The position numbers and the translations under genes were made by a program. Under the pieces are notes generated by a model. That model was not told where the DNA came from. It saw nothing but the letters and a program-made list of their open reading frames with translations, and did not search any database. Shown piece by piece: positions 1-11,699 of a stretch of DNA of 64,000 bases (its first letter is position 1; the number at the start of each line of letters is the position of its first letter). The stretch is taken from NCBI RefSeq assembly GCF_900747795.2, contig NC_041401.2, forward strand, positions 1,642,823 through 1,706,822, given 5' to 3'. This DNA is from Erpetoichthys calabaricus (lineage: Eukaryota > Chordata > Cladistia > Polypteriformes > Polypteridae).

Positions 1-330
1 AAGACTGACCACAACACAGTCCTGATATCTGAGACTTTGAATGAGTACCATATGGACATCAAGCCAGTGGCCATTTCCATGCAGGTCTGATATCTGAGAG
101 TGACCAGTCCGCAGCCTTGCGTTGGTGTTTTTTAGATATCAGGCTGAGACTTAAGACTGACCACAATGCATGGGTGTTGCCTGAGAATGACCAAAGGAGA
201 AATCTAAGACCGGGTGTGAGTACCATATGGGCATTAGATGTGAAATGTCCGAGACTGACCACTAAATGCAGGGCTGGTCCCCCAGAGTGGAGAACTCTAC
301 TGCCTTGCGTGAGCACTACGCAGGGGTCAG
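1..330. repeat. Decayed tandem repeat at left edge, period about 150-175 bp
   Basis: AAGACTGACCACAA recurs at 1 and 152, GAGTACCATATGG(A/G)CAT at 43 and 217, and TGATATCTGAGA twice. This is an old tandem array cut by the window edge. No coding signal. Confidence 0.55.
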
Positions 331-1584
331 GCCGGAGAGTGACCACTGGACCCCTCTGCCCTTCTCGCGCTCAACTCCCTGAACAGCATGAGGTGGAAAG
401 AAAAATATCCTGCAGCCCCCCCTGCCCTAACCCCCACCAGGCAGGCAGTGACCCCAGCAGCTGACCAAATCACGGCCCGCCGTCACTTTGAGAGGTCACT
501 TTCGGCTGGCCGTGTTTTCACTGGGAAGCGGCTCGCTCAGGTGGTCAAACGCTTCACTGGCGCAGATTCACCCGAGTGGAGTGGCGGTGAGGGCGGGTGT
601 ACGGGTGGGCGGTTAAGCCCTCGACTCCCCCCCCCCAGTGTAAATCAGTAACTTCCTAAAAAAACAGGAGGAAGTGAGCTGCCCCCCAGGGGTGTTTACC
701 CAGCTGGACGGAGCGCCCAAGCGAAGCAGGCGGCTTCCTCCACCCCGGGGGGGGGGGGAGCGGGAATATGGAATGCGTCAGTGGAAGTTTGACAATGAGC
801 CTGGGCACAGAGGGCCAGCGCCACAGTATATAGCGCCTTTGACAAAGCCAGCAGCAAAACATTCTATAGTGCCTTTCATGGTGTGGCCTTACATGCCACT
901 CAGGAATTCGAATGAACGGACCACCAGTGGCTCAAAGTTCAGTCCATATGGCACCTTCACAGCAATCACAATCACAACGTGTGTGAGGATCACATCAAAG
1001 TCTGTCGGCATGAGGGGGGCACAGCGACAGACTGGCAGGCCGTGGGGGTGGGCTTGCAGGATGAGTGTTGACCCCCCGGGTCCCAGAGGTCAGGGCCTTG
1101 CCCGCTCTGCCTGGCCAGTGTGTCTGCTGCCAGGGTTCCCAGGGTCTTCTCGTTTCTCCTCAGGGAACGTCTGGCATGTGAAAAAGGGGCAAATTCCTCC
1201 CAGTCTCCAGTGCTAAATGGGAAGGGGTGGGCCTCATTAATATTTATGAAGGTGGAACACTCGGCTTTTTGTCCCCACTTTGCCTTTTCTCATGCAAGGT
1301 GGGCTTAAGGGGAGGAATAGATTACTGGCAGCAAAGAGGCAGAAAGAAACACAGGGGGCTTCACAAAGGGGGCAGAAAGCGAAACCTGAGTGGGGAGGGC
1401 TGGCCGCTGAAAGATGGGGCCGTGAGGGGGTGGGGCTGCCAGGGCACACTGAGAGAAAAGCCTGAGCTGTCTGTATGCGAGGGGGGGTGGAGGGGGCAGC
1501 CCATGACTGGCACGTTGGCGCGGTCAGGGGCCCCAAAGCCAGCATCCAGTGCAGAGGGCTGTTCTGCTGGTGGCCACAGCACAT
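331..1584. other. Gene-free spacer
   Basis: Mixed GC-rich spacer without convincing coding sequence. It holds C- and G-runs (630-640, 746-755) and one copy of the TATATAGCGCCTTT motif near 826. The open frames here are short and lack any family resemblance. Confidence 0.5.
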
Positions 1585-2850
1585 AGTGGACCTGGCCCTG
1601 AGCTCCATGCCAGGTTATAAACTGGACTTGGTCAGCCACCCAGTGTGGCCAGTAATCTCGAGTCCAGGACTTGGCCCACCTCCCAGTCCAGTCAGCCCCA
1701 CTCCGAGTCACATGCTGGACTTGGTCCTCCACCCAGTTCAGCGACTTTCCTATTACATTACATACAGGATTTGGCCAACCATACAGTAAGGCCTTTACGT
1801 CCAGAGATCTCCAGTCCTGGTCACATACTGGACGTGACCCACCTCTCAGTCCAGTGACCCCAGGTGCTGGTCACATGCTGGGCCTGATCTATATTTCAGG
1901 AGCCCCCCTCCAAGTCACATACTGGACAGGATCCTCTTCTCAATCCAGTGAACCCCAGTCCTGATTACATGCTGGACTTGATCCCCCACCCAGTACAGTG
2001 ACCTACCCAACAAATTACAAAATAGACTCGACCCACCAACTACTATGGCCGCTTCACTTTACATCCAGAGATCTCCAGTCCTGGTCACATACTGGACATG
2101 GTCCTCTTCTCAGTTCCAATGAACCCCTCTCAAGGTCACATAGCATCAGGGGTCCACCATCCATACACAGCAGGTTTCAAACTGGACTTGGTCGGTAAGT
2201 CCAGTGATTCTCACCTGTGTCACATACTGGACCAGTCCACTTCTCAGTCCAGTGAGCCCCACTCCACCATAGCAGGTCTCCCACCACTGGACCTAGTCAA
2301 GCACCTAACTGACAGCCTTGGTCTCCTTAACCTGGTCCACTACTCAGTCCAGTAATGGACACTTGCTCCATCTCCCAGGCCTGTGAGCCCCACTCCAGGT
2401 CATACAACCATAGCAGTTCAGTGACCCACACACCAGATTACAACTGGACTTGGTCATCTGCCTAGCCTGGTCAGCTTTACTTTACCCTCTCGGTCACATA
2501 CTGGACCGGGTCCTCCACTTCGCCCAGTGCGTCCCACTCCAGGTCACACACCAAAGCAGATCCTCTACCCAGTTTAATGAGCGATGCAACAAATTACAAA
2601 CTGGACCAGTCAACCAGCTAATCATGGCAGCCCTATGCCCTGCTCATGCCCCCACACCTAGTCATACACTGGCCCTTGTCCACCTCTTGTCCTAGTGAGC
2701 CCCACTCCAGGTCACATGACATGACAAGCCCACCTCCCAGTACCGTGAGCCACACAGCAGATGGCAAACTGGCCTCGTCTGACCCCCTAAAGCGGCCAGC
2801 CCTTCTCTCCTCATTCCTGGTCCACGTCTCAGTCCGGTGAGGTCAGCTCC
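1585..2850. repeat. Decayed minisatellite, unit about 55-65 bp
   Basis: Twenty or so degenerate copies built on GTCACATACTGGACTTGGTC, then CCACTTCTCAGTCCAGTGA and GCCCCACTCCAG. Single copies differ by many substitutions and small indels, so the array is old. Short open frames in it come from the absence of stops in the unit, not from a gene. Confidence 0.75.
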
Positions 2851-3359
2851 AGGCCCAGTGTGCACCCCCAGGTGTCGGTGAGCCTGGCCAACGGAGCCCC
2901 TCATGGCTGTCCCACCGTGGGCTGATCTTATCATGCTAACGGCCTTGGACAAGGCGCTAATGGATGTCCAACCATTCCTTTCATTTGTTGAATTAATGGA
3001 CGCCCATTAGATGTTTTTGGAATGAGAGAGCTGGTCAGCCACAGGGAAAATTCCTCTTGCCTGCAGTGATAGCGCCAGGGGGCAAAGGTCAGCGGGTTGC
3101 AGGCGGGCAGGGGAGGTCATATGAGTGCCAGGAGTGCATGGGGGCATCCTGTGTAAGATGTTTTGGACCAAAGTGATCATCGTGCCAGTGGGGTGGAGGA
3201 GGCCACAAAGTGACCAGTGCCCTGAGAAGTGGACAGTGCCAGTTTTGAGGATAGTGCCCTCCTTGCCGTGCCACTCTGTGCTGACACTTGTCATGACTTC
3301 TGACGACTCTTAGTTCCGAGTGCACGACATTAAACTGGTGAGACGCTTGTTGCACACAG

Positions 3360-4215
3360 CCCTACATAACTACGTCTCACCCCAGAGGCACGTGTCACTG
3401 TCCTACTATGTCACTCTGCTGCACTCCAGCTGTCTCAGCCCATGTAACTGACAGGTTTCACATGACTCAAAAGACCACCACCTCACATAGCCTGCTGTCC
3501 CCTCGCATCACTCTGCCCCAATCCAGACTGCCGCAAGTCACACACAGTCTATCTTTGTCACTCTACTGCGCTGCGGACCTCTTCAGTGTCCCTGTATAGG
3601 AGAGACGTTGACCCATCTCCATGTAACCTGCATGTCACACTACCTCACTCCACGCACCCTCGTGTCACCACATCAATTAACAAGAGGCGCATGTGACTCA
3701 TGTCACTCTGCCTCACTCCATATTGCTCCTCCATCCAGGACTGGCCTTCATTAAACTGCCTCACACCAGTCTGCTGGATTTCTCAGAGCGGCAATGTCAC
3801 CCTGCAGACGACTAAGGTACCCTGTACAGATGCTTGTGTCACTCGGCATCATGTGATGCTCACTCCACAAGACTCACTACGCCTCGTCTGACCTCCACTT
3901 TATTGTCTTCCGTATGGCTACCTCACCCATTTAGCGCCACACCATGGTGCCCCACTCCATCACCTTACAGACAGAGCGCCAAAGTACTCCACAAAGCTTC
4001 ACTTTGTTGATTGGTAGACCCCCACCTTACCATCTTGTGTCACTCTGCCTCACTCCATGTCGGTGGCATCACCCTCTCGCTGAACAGAGCTGTTGAAATT
4101 CGCATGGAGTTGCACGTCACCCGAGTTCACTCCACATAGCCCACCACACGTGACAGTGGCTCACTTTAGAGTCTTGTGTCACCCTGCCTTGCTCCACATG
4201 GCTCACCCCACAGCC
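3360..4215. repeat. Decayed tandem array on GTGTCACTCTGCCTCACTCC
   Basis: The phrase TGTCACTCTGCCTCACTCCA and variants recur roughly every 60-120 bp (for example near 3403, 3632, 3699 and 4037), with CACATG and CACCTT links between. It looks like a third, independent decayed satellite upstream of fzd7. Confidence 0.55.
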
Positions 4216-5885
4216 ATCAATCCATTAGGCAATGTAGGCGGCTGCCAAGGGTGCCATAATCTGAGGGGGTGCCATTTATGAAAGGAGTGCACTCTGTGGA
4301 CCCCGAGGGGATGCTGGTTGTCAAACTCTGATGACACTGAGCAGGCACCGTTTAGGATAGTAAAAGTAATGACAGCAAAGGGGCTCTGTTTGTTATTGAA
4401 GAGGGTATTGAGGGGGACCCCCCCCCCAGTCATCATAGTCTCTTAATGCCAACTATCCACTATTGACAATGAAGGGTGATATCCATCTACCACCTAGGGC
4501 TCCAAACTGCCATCATCATTCCTCCCAGCTTATCCATTTAGTGCCACTTTCCAGTGTCACTCTGCATGGCCTAAGATGGCGCCAACATACTCCACATGTC
4601 TACCCTTGAGTTGGCAGAGCCTCACTGTGCCAGCATGTACCACCCGCCTCACTCCACACAACAGCACATCACTACCACGGTCAACAAACTTCATGCCCAT
4701 CCCTGTCACCCTACAGCACGGTGTCACCCCGGCTCACATCACCCCCCAATTCACACACTCCTGCCCCCCCCCCCCAGGTGGTCCCACATCACTTTTCACT
4801 CCTGCCCCTATACCCCCGTCCCCTACTTTCCTTCCTTCATTTCCCTGGCAGGCCAAACTCCAGCAGCCCCTCCCCCCCCTCTCTCACTGCACGCTACCCC
4901 CCCCCCCCCACACCCCCTGCAGCAGCAAATCTGCCCGACAAAAAGCCCCCATTTGCATGCTGCCACAGCACAAAGGGATTATTTGTCACAAGAGCCTTGG
5001 AGCTCAGAGAGGTCACAAGGAGTTGGCCCCTCGCTCTGCCTGGGAACAATGCGGCCCACCTTTGTAAAGTTCTGCCGCTTTTTGATTTCGATGAAGTGCA
5101 GATCCTCGCCATTCTGGTGACTTTACGCAGTCCAGAGGGGGACGCTCATGGCTGACCTTAATTGGTCAGAACGTACCGGACCTGATCGGGGGGGGCGTAC
5201 TTCTGAGCGGAGATGGCCCCACTGATGCGGACTGGGGACGAGGGACAGCAGGACGGACCCTCTAAGGGTGAGCTTCATTGCCCCCAACTCCTTAACTGCC
5301 AATTAAGATTAGGACTGGATGACTAGGTGCTCTGACATCACAGAGCCTCTTGTTAAAGTGGTGGAGTATATAGTGCCTTTCACAGAGTTAGCTGCCTTTA
5401 AAGAGACCCCCAGAGAGCCCCCAGGACATGTCCAGGTCAGCTTTCCTCCCCCTTATATCGTCACTTACTGTATAAACTCATGACAGTACTACTGTGTGCC
5501 CCAGGGAGGCAGCCTGGGGTCTGAATTATATAGCGCCTTTAGGTCCATTTCACTGGGGGAGAATTTCAAATCCAGAGGCAAAGGCACCGATTTAGAAACT
5601 GCAATGGCCGTCCTCGACAGCATGAGCCGGTGGTCTGGATATCATCAGACATTGACATGTGATAAACAGTGTGCAGGGTCAGCATCCCCCCACTCTGACC
5701 CTTGGGGTCAACATCCCCTCTGTCCTCTCCACTTCTCCCACTCACCATCCCAGGCTGAGCACCCAAAACTCCCCCTCCTGTCCGTCTGACGGGTCCAATC
5801 TCAGGAGAAAGAAAAGAAAAGACCCAGGCAGGCCCTAGATAGACCAATGGTGGGCCGCCTGAAGGGGCTGAAAGAGGAAAGGAAG
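4216..5885. other. Gene-free spacer with poly-C tracts
   Basis: No gene recognised. The stretch 4740-4925 is strongly C-rich, including a run of 12 C at 4765-4776 and another near 4899-4909, which makes proline-rich open frames that mean nothing. Tail-motif copies lie near 5370 and 5527. Confidence 0.5.
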
Positions 5886-6195
5886 GAAAGGCAGTCATGC
5901 AGCACAGCGCCCCCCTCAGGCCAGTGGTTTACACACAGCATTCAGACGCAGAGTTCATGGAGGAGACCGTCTTGGACAGGGAGGCTCACCTGGACATTTA
6001 CGCTTTTCTCACTTCCAGCCAGTACACATTAGGGGGCACTCTGTCACATTCCAGAAAAGGTCTAAAGGTCTGGGAAGGCAAAGGTGATGGTGATGGAGAA
6101 CACAGGATGGGCATCTCCTGGTCTGCTGGGGGTGCCATTCACGCAGTGGGTTACTCTTACCAGAGTGGGCACAACACCAGTGAGCTGCATCAGAA
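5886..6195 (+). repeat. Dispersed repeat copy A (unclassified)
   Basis: Shares an ordered series of blocks with 7672-7935: GCAGCACAGCGCCCCCCTCA, CTTGGACAGGGAG, ACACATTAGGGGGCACTCTG, TGGAAGGCAAAGGTGAT, and GTGGGCACAACA near the end. No terminal repeats or coding sequence. It may be an old transposon or a segmental copy. Confidence 0.6.
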
Positions 6196-7671
6196 CCCTG
6201 TACCATCTGCATCAGCCACCCACTCCAGAAAAGCTCCACTTGAACCCCAAACGTCCAGATGTTTCAGCACAATTAAAACAAGATGAGCCCCCGTGCCGGA
6301 GACAGCACTGATAAATTAAACATGAGCCTCTGGAACGCTGGCGCTCCGGCGGAATATCAATGCTGCTCCAACGCTTTCATCTTCTCCCACAGACTCGGCG
6401 GCTTATTAAATGAAGACAGACGCCGCTCTCCTGGCTCTGACCGCAGCCTTCCTCATGCCATTCATTTTTAATCACTGGGACCTCGTCACTTCCCCCAGGA
6501 CTCTGGGGTGACAGACCTGAGGTACAAGAAGGGGTTAAAGGGCAGTGTGAGGAGGAGGGGGGGTGGGCATAGGGGTTGCAGAATTCAAAGTGAAGGTGAT
6601 GATGAAGAAGAGACAAAGGAGGGTGAGGAATGAGGAAGACAGTAAGATACCTGGATTAAGATCCACGGGGGATGGGTGGGAAACTGGGGTCCTGGTGGGA
6701 AAAGACGCCATCTGATGTCACACAGCCAGTCTCCTGAGACTGGCGAGTGTCCAGACCCTGAGTGACGCCCAGAGGGGCTCTCATCTACAGGACGTTTCCC
6801 ACCAACAGGGACCCCTTAAAATCAAATGGGTCCCAATAGAAAGGGATGTTACACGGATTTCTAAACAGGATGGGCAGTTCAGATGAAGGGCTGTCATGTA
6901 TAATATTGGGGGGGGGTCTTATTTAAGTAACGTGCAGGGGTCTCAGAAGAATGGGCAATGTCACCTACAGAGAGTAAGGGTTCCCAAATACACAGGTCCC
7001 CTTCCAGAAAAGGCTCCCCTCCAAACAGGTGTCACTTTGTCAAAGGGTCCCATCTACAGGACAGAAAGCCCACCAGAAGGATGCAGAGGTGACAGTTAAA
7101 GTGGGGGTGTGGTGAAGGAGGAGGGGGTATTGTGATCTCCAAGACACAGGTGTCCTTTCAGAAGCGGCCATCCTATAGGACAGGTGGTACTTCCTCACCG
7201 GGTCCCTTTGAGGGGCCTCTGGACCCCCTATCACTTTTTCCTAACTTTGATCGCAGATTGAGGGGTGGGGGGGGGGTAAAAGACGGAATCTGCTGAAGCA
7301 GCAGTCGGAAATCACTTTCTCCTGGAATGCGGCTCAGAAAGACGTTGGAAATTAGCACCATGCAGAGGGAGCTGACAGATCCAGTCATTTCACAGCCGTC
7401 ATGGAGAATTCCCTAAAGATGCCGTTGGGTGGGGGGGGCAGCTCATTCCCGAGCTATCAGACGACATACATGTTTATGCTGTAATTAATAACTGGGAAGC
7501 GGCCGTCCATTGGGAATCCGGCGGGCTAGAATGAAAGAGCTCGTGTTATCCATAAAAAACTCCAAGTCCCCCACAAGGGCGCAAGGCATTGGCCAACTTT
7601 GGCAGGACCCCCGGATGACATTCATCAGACCACTGCACTGCCTAAAGTGGCTGAAAGTATAAAGGTAGGAA
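6196..7671. other. Gene-free spacer with ordinary-complexity segments
   Basis: Two stretches, about 6290-6480 and 7430-7570, are free of repeats, have balanced composition and hold homeodomain-type cores (TTATTAAATGAAG, TGTAATTAATAAC). They could be conserved non-coding elements of fzd7, which needs alignment. Between them lies decayed repeat with CATCTACAGGAC blocks (6780-7210). Confidence 0.4.
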
Positions 7672-7935
7672 ATGCAGCACGGTGCCCCCCTCAGGTCAGT
7701 GCAGCAGACAGCTCATGGAGAAGACCCTCTTGGACAGGGAGCCCATCCTGAAGACCCTGCAGATAGACACTAGGGGGCGCTCTGAGAAACTACAGAAATG
7801 GGCATAAGGCCCTGGAAGGCAAAGGTGATAGTGGCGGAGACGTTCGCCCTTTATCTTTCCAGTGGGTGGCTTCCACGGGGCAGGGCTTAGTGGGGTGGGC
7901 ACAACATTAGTGTGCTGCATTAGGCTGGCATTCAG
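7672..7935 (+). repeat. Dispersed repeat copy B (unclassified)
   Basis: Second copy of the repeat at 5886-6195, same orientation, clearly diverged. It contains ACACTAGGGGGCGCTC at 7767-7782, a good match to the CTCF core; copy A has the weaker ACATTAGGGGGCACTC at the matching place. Confidence 0.6.
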
Positions 7936-8565
7936 CTGCTGGGGTGGGTGATCTGTTGATCTGTCTCTCAAGTGCTGAGGTCACTCCTCCTCTTCTCACT
8001 GACGAAACCACCAAAGCGGATTGGGCACCCCTGAGGATCCCACCCATCACAGCAGCAGTAGCAGACACACACACATACACGCACACACAAGGGCTGGCGC
8101 AGCGTCACCTTCATTCATATTCATGCACCACGATCAAAAAAATGTTTTCGCCAGAGCTCGAAATTCCTTGGGAGCTTTAGAAATGTTATTTTAGGTGGCG
8201 ACCGCTCGGCCCTCCAAATGTTTTCATTAAACGCACGCGGCGAGTTGCCCTCCAGACTCTGTAGGCTCCCAGCAGGTCACAGAGTGCAGTGCCACTTCCA
8301 GAAATGGGGACCTCAGAACCTGTTTGGGGCCTCTTTGGGCACAACCACAATTCCCAGTTTAGTCGCACCACTCAAGCAGAGTGTTGGCACTGGACGTACA
8401 GGGAGGGCAAAGTTGACCGATGGGAAGATGGAGGGGCCGCCAGTTCGAGGACCATCAAGAAGAAGGAAATATAGAGGAAGGCAACCCTGGGTGCAAAGCT
8501 GGACGTCTGGGACCAGAAGGAGAGTCCCAGGTGGTGCTGAGGGGGCCAAATCTCGACATGCTGAG
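7936..8565. other. Gene-free spacer
   Basis: No gene recognised. A short CA-type run lies at 8067-8090. The segment 8115-8235 is non-repetitive, with CATTCATATTCATGCA and GATCAAAAAAATG (TCF/LEF-like), and is another weak enhancer candidate. Confidence 0.4.
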
Positions 8566-9660
8566 ACGTGATGTGATGTTGAGGATCGAGTGAGATGAAT
8601 GCCAGTATTACCTGGTGGTGTCAGTAAGAAGCTGGGAGGACATCTGGCATCAAGGACCACCAGGAGAGGTGAGGTGACATGATGAGCCAAGCAGTGTCAA
8701 AGAGGCCACCTCTGGGTGTGACCAGAAAGACGTGTGGGTCAAAGCCAAATACACCAAGGAAGATTCTGGAATGACAGGATCCAGTATGAAAGGTGAGAGG
8801 TTTGGGGCCTTGTACCAGTATATGCTGGGGCAGCATGGCCAATTGTGAGCTGGGCATTGTACCACAATGCCACTGAAGGCTAGACAGGACATCTGGGGTC
8901 AAACACCACCATGAGACATTAGGTGACATGAGCCGAGTAGTGCTAAGGAGGCCATGTCTGGATGTGAGGAGCAGGACATGTGAATGATGTGCCGTGGAAC
9001 AATCCGAGGCCTAAAGCTAGGGGGTCAGGGGTTTTGTACCAGTGGACACTGGGAACACTCAACTGGGGCCGAGTGCTTTTATTAGCTTGGCAGTGTCTGT
9101 AAGTCCTGGCACAAGACTCAGTGTCCCAGAATGTCACCGAGGCCAAGTCTGGACATTGGGGGTGAAGTTCCAGTATGAGACCCCAGCTCTATGAGGCTGA
9201 CACCCAGTGTGAACTGGGTAGAATCAGAGGGGACCCAACAGTCCACTCGAGTAAGGGTCAGCAGTGGTGTGGACACGGTGAGATCAGTTCATATGGCCAA
9301 CCAGCAGAGGTAGAGGTGGGCTCCAGTATGTGATGCTGAGATGAATGTCAATATGACATGGTGGTGTCACTGAGGAGAAGGTGGGACATCTGGGGTCAAG
9401 GACCACCAGGAGAGGTCAGATGATGTGAGCTACGTAGTGCCAAGGAGGCCACCTCTGAGTGTGGGCCAAAGTCAGACATACTGGGAAAGATTCTGGAATG
9501 ACAAGACCCAGAATTAAAGGGGTCAGGCTTGGGGGGCCGTTACCAGTCCAGACTGGGGCAGAGTCCACTTGTTAGCTGGTCAGCATGTCAAGTTGTGAGC
9601 ATGGTAGTGTCCCAGAATGTCACTGAGGCCAGGATGGGACATAAGGTGGGACATTGGTTG
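8566..9660 (+). repeat. Long-unit tandem repeat, about 300-400 bp, two to three decayed copies
   Basis: The ordered blocks GACATCTGGNNTCAAGGACC, ACCAGGAGAGGT, AAGGAGGCCACCTCTG, GATTCTGGAATGACA, GTACCAGT and GTCCCAGAATGTCACTGAGG appear near 8640-8880, partly again at 8885-9165, and once more at 9365-9650. Open frames on the minus strand are stop-poor by-products of the unit. Confidence 0.65.
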
Positions 9661-10680
9661 GGTACTGACACTGACCAGCACTGTAAGAGGAAGAGGTGGG
9701 CTCATCTGGATTGTCCATGGGGTCAAGGCAGTGTGATGACATGGGTGTGACACCCAGGACAGCACAGCAGCCATGTGCACCTCCAGCAGAAGACATGTTC
9801 AGTTTCCCTGAGTGACCAAAGCTGGAGTCCAGTGTAAACAGCAGAGGGCTCAGACTTGTCCAACTAACCTTGGGCTCAAGTCCTATAGGGTCCTGCATGT
9901 CGGCTCCTATATGAATAACATGCAATGTCCGCAGTGTGGTGGACACGTTGGCCAGCTGCTCTTCTTAACACCAAGCTCCCCTAAAGAGCCGGACATTCAC
10001 AGCAGGACCACAGAGCTGATGGGCCGGGGTCAGCACCACCGCCCACCGTGGACACAGACGTCCATTTAGAGGAGTCCAGAGGCCAGCGTGCCCACAGCCA
10101 CAAGGAGGCCAGTCAGAGGAGGGCTTCTCAATTGACAGCGAACATTCCTCTCGTATTTGCACTCTCTGCGTGGAGCGGACGGCAGCCGAACTTCTCAGGT
10201 TTCACCGCGGGAAGGCAGGAGGACTCGCTGGGCGCCCAAAGCACCTTGGCGGACGCGCAGACAGGCATGGTCTGGGAGGCACAGGCTGGGGGGCATCCTG
10301 GGGCATTTATGTATGTGAGAGCCACCCCAGAGGGCTTTTCAGTCACTATATGGCACAAAACTAACTCATGGAAGGTCACTGACAGTGTTCGGGCCCACCG
10401 CCTGTAGTGTCCAGGCCAGCTCTGCAGCTGCTTGGCCGCCTGTGCCATTAGTGATGATGCCAAGTGGCTTAGACCCCAAAAGGCATGCAGCAGAAAGACA
10501 GGGGTGGGCTCAAGGGCACAAACAGCAGCTCAGGCCATGGCCTAAAACACAAGAGAAACCACAATAGGATGGGGACATAAGGGGGCACCCTACCCTCCAC
10601 CTCTGCTGTCCAAACAAACAGGAGCGTTATATGAAAGGAACAAGGTGACATACGGTCACACTGTCAGGTACACCTGGGTC
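9661..10680. other. Gene-free spacer
   Basis: No gene or repeat family recognised. Open frames of 65-120 codons overlap on both strands and none resembles a known protein. Confidence 0.45.
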
Positions 10681-10685
10681 TCTGA

Positions 10686-10765
10686 ATTAGGAGACACCAT
10701 TATGGGAATCAGAGATCATCTGAACTTGATAAACACCCCCACAATGCCCCCTGCCCACTATACCC
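10686..10765 (+). repeat. Repeat block flanking the GATA array, copy 1
   Basis: Contains ATTAGGAGACA, TTATGGGAATCAGAGA and CACAATGCCCCCTGCCCACT in the same order as 11610-11695. The pair brackets the GATA array, so the array and its flank may have been duplicated together or both belong to one dispersed repeat. Confidence 0.65.
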
Positions 10766-10876
10766 ACACCTCACACAGTCTGGAGAGACCTGGAGAGCTG
10801 TGCTGCCAAGGGGGCACCAGGGAGGGCAAAGGTAACAATAGTGTTTTAGAGAGAGAAAGACACTACATGATAGGTA

Positions 10877-10896
10877 GATGTGAAAGGCACTATATA

Positions 10897-10965
<69 letters not shown>

Positions 10966-10983
10966 AATGAAAGGCACTATATA

Positions 10984-11064
<81 letters not shown>

Positions 11065-11082
11065 AATGAAAGGCACTATATA

Positions 11083-11159
<77 letters not shown>

Positions 11160-11177
11160 AATGAAAGGCACTATATA

Positions 11178-11262
<85 letters not shown>

Positions 11263-11282
11263 AATGAAAGGCACTATACTAC
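10877..11282. repeat. Compound (GATA)n array with GAAAGGCACTATATA anchors
   Basis: Five copies of GAAAGGCACTATATA (10881, 10970, 11068, 11164, 11266 approximately) separated by blocks of 14-18 GATA units, each full unit about 86-103 bp. The blocks are nearly pure, so the array is young. The long minus-strand open frame here is only translated GATA repeat. Confidence 0.92.
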
Positions 11283-11609
11283 ATTATAGATAAATACATA
11301 GTAGCACTCCTCGTGGTCAAGATCACATCGTCACAAGTGCCCCTCAGGCTCCCAGCTGTTGTAACGAGGGCCATTAGACAGGACAGGACTGACCAACATA
11401 TATAAGCTGGACACTCGTGTGAAGTGAAGTCCAGCAAATCCCCAGGTGTGATGCCAACACGACATTCTGAAAGTTGTGTAACTCACAACGGGGGCCGACG
11501 CCTAGCACAGCTTCACCATTCAATCTAATGTTGTTGGTTAGGGTCAATGCTTATTTTATATAGCGCCTTTTAGGGCATTGCAGCTGTCATCAAGAGACTT
11601 TTGCACAAT

Positions 11610-11695
11610 TAGGAGACAACGTTGGGGTTTTATGGGAATCAGAGACAATTTGAACTTGATAAACTCCCCCACAATGCCCCCTGCCCACTACTCCC
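11610..11695 (+). repeat. Repeat block flanking the GATA array, copy 2
   Basis: Second copy of the block at 10686-10765, about 920 bp away, preceded by a TATATAGCGCCTTT motif at 11557. Confidence 0.65.
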
Positions 11696-11699
11696 CACT

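Noticed and set aside
4576-5155. Three overlapping Pro/Thr-rich open frames
   Set aside because: All three frames of one C-rich tract are open; this is low complexity, not a gene.
10846-11274. 142-codon YLSI-repeat open frame
   Set aside because: Translated GATA microsatellite.
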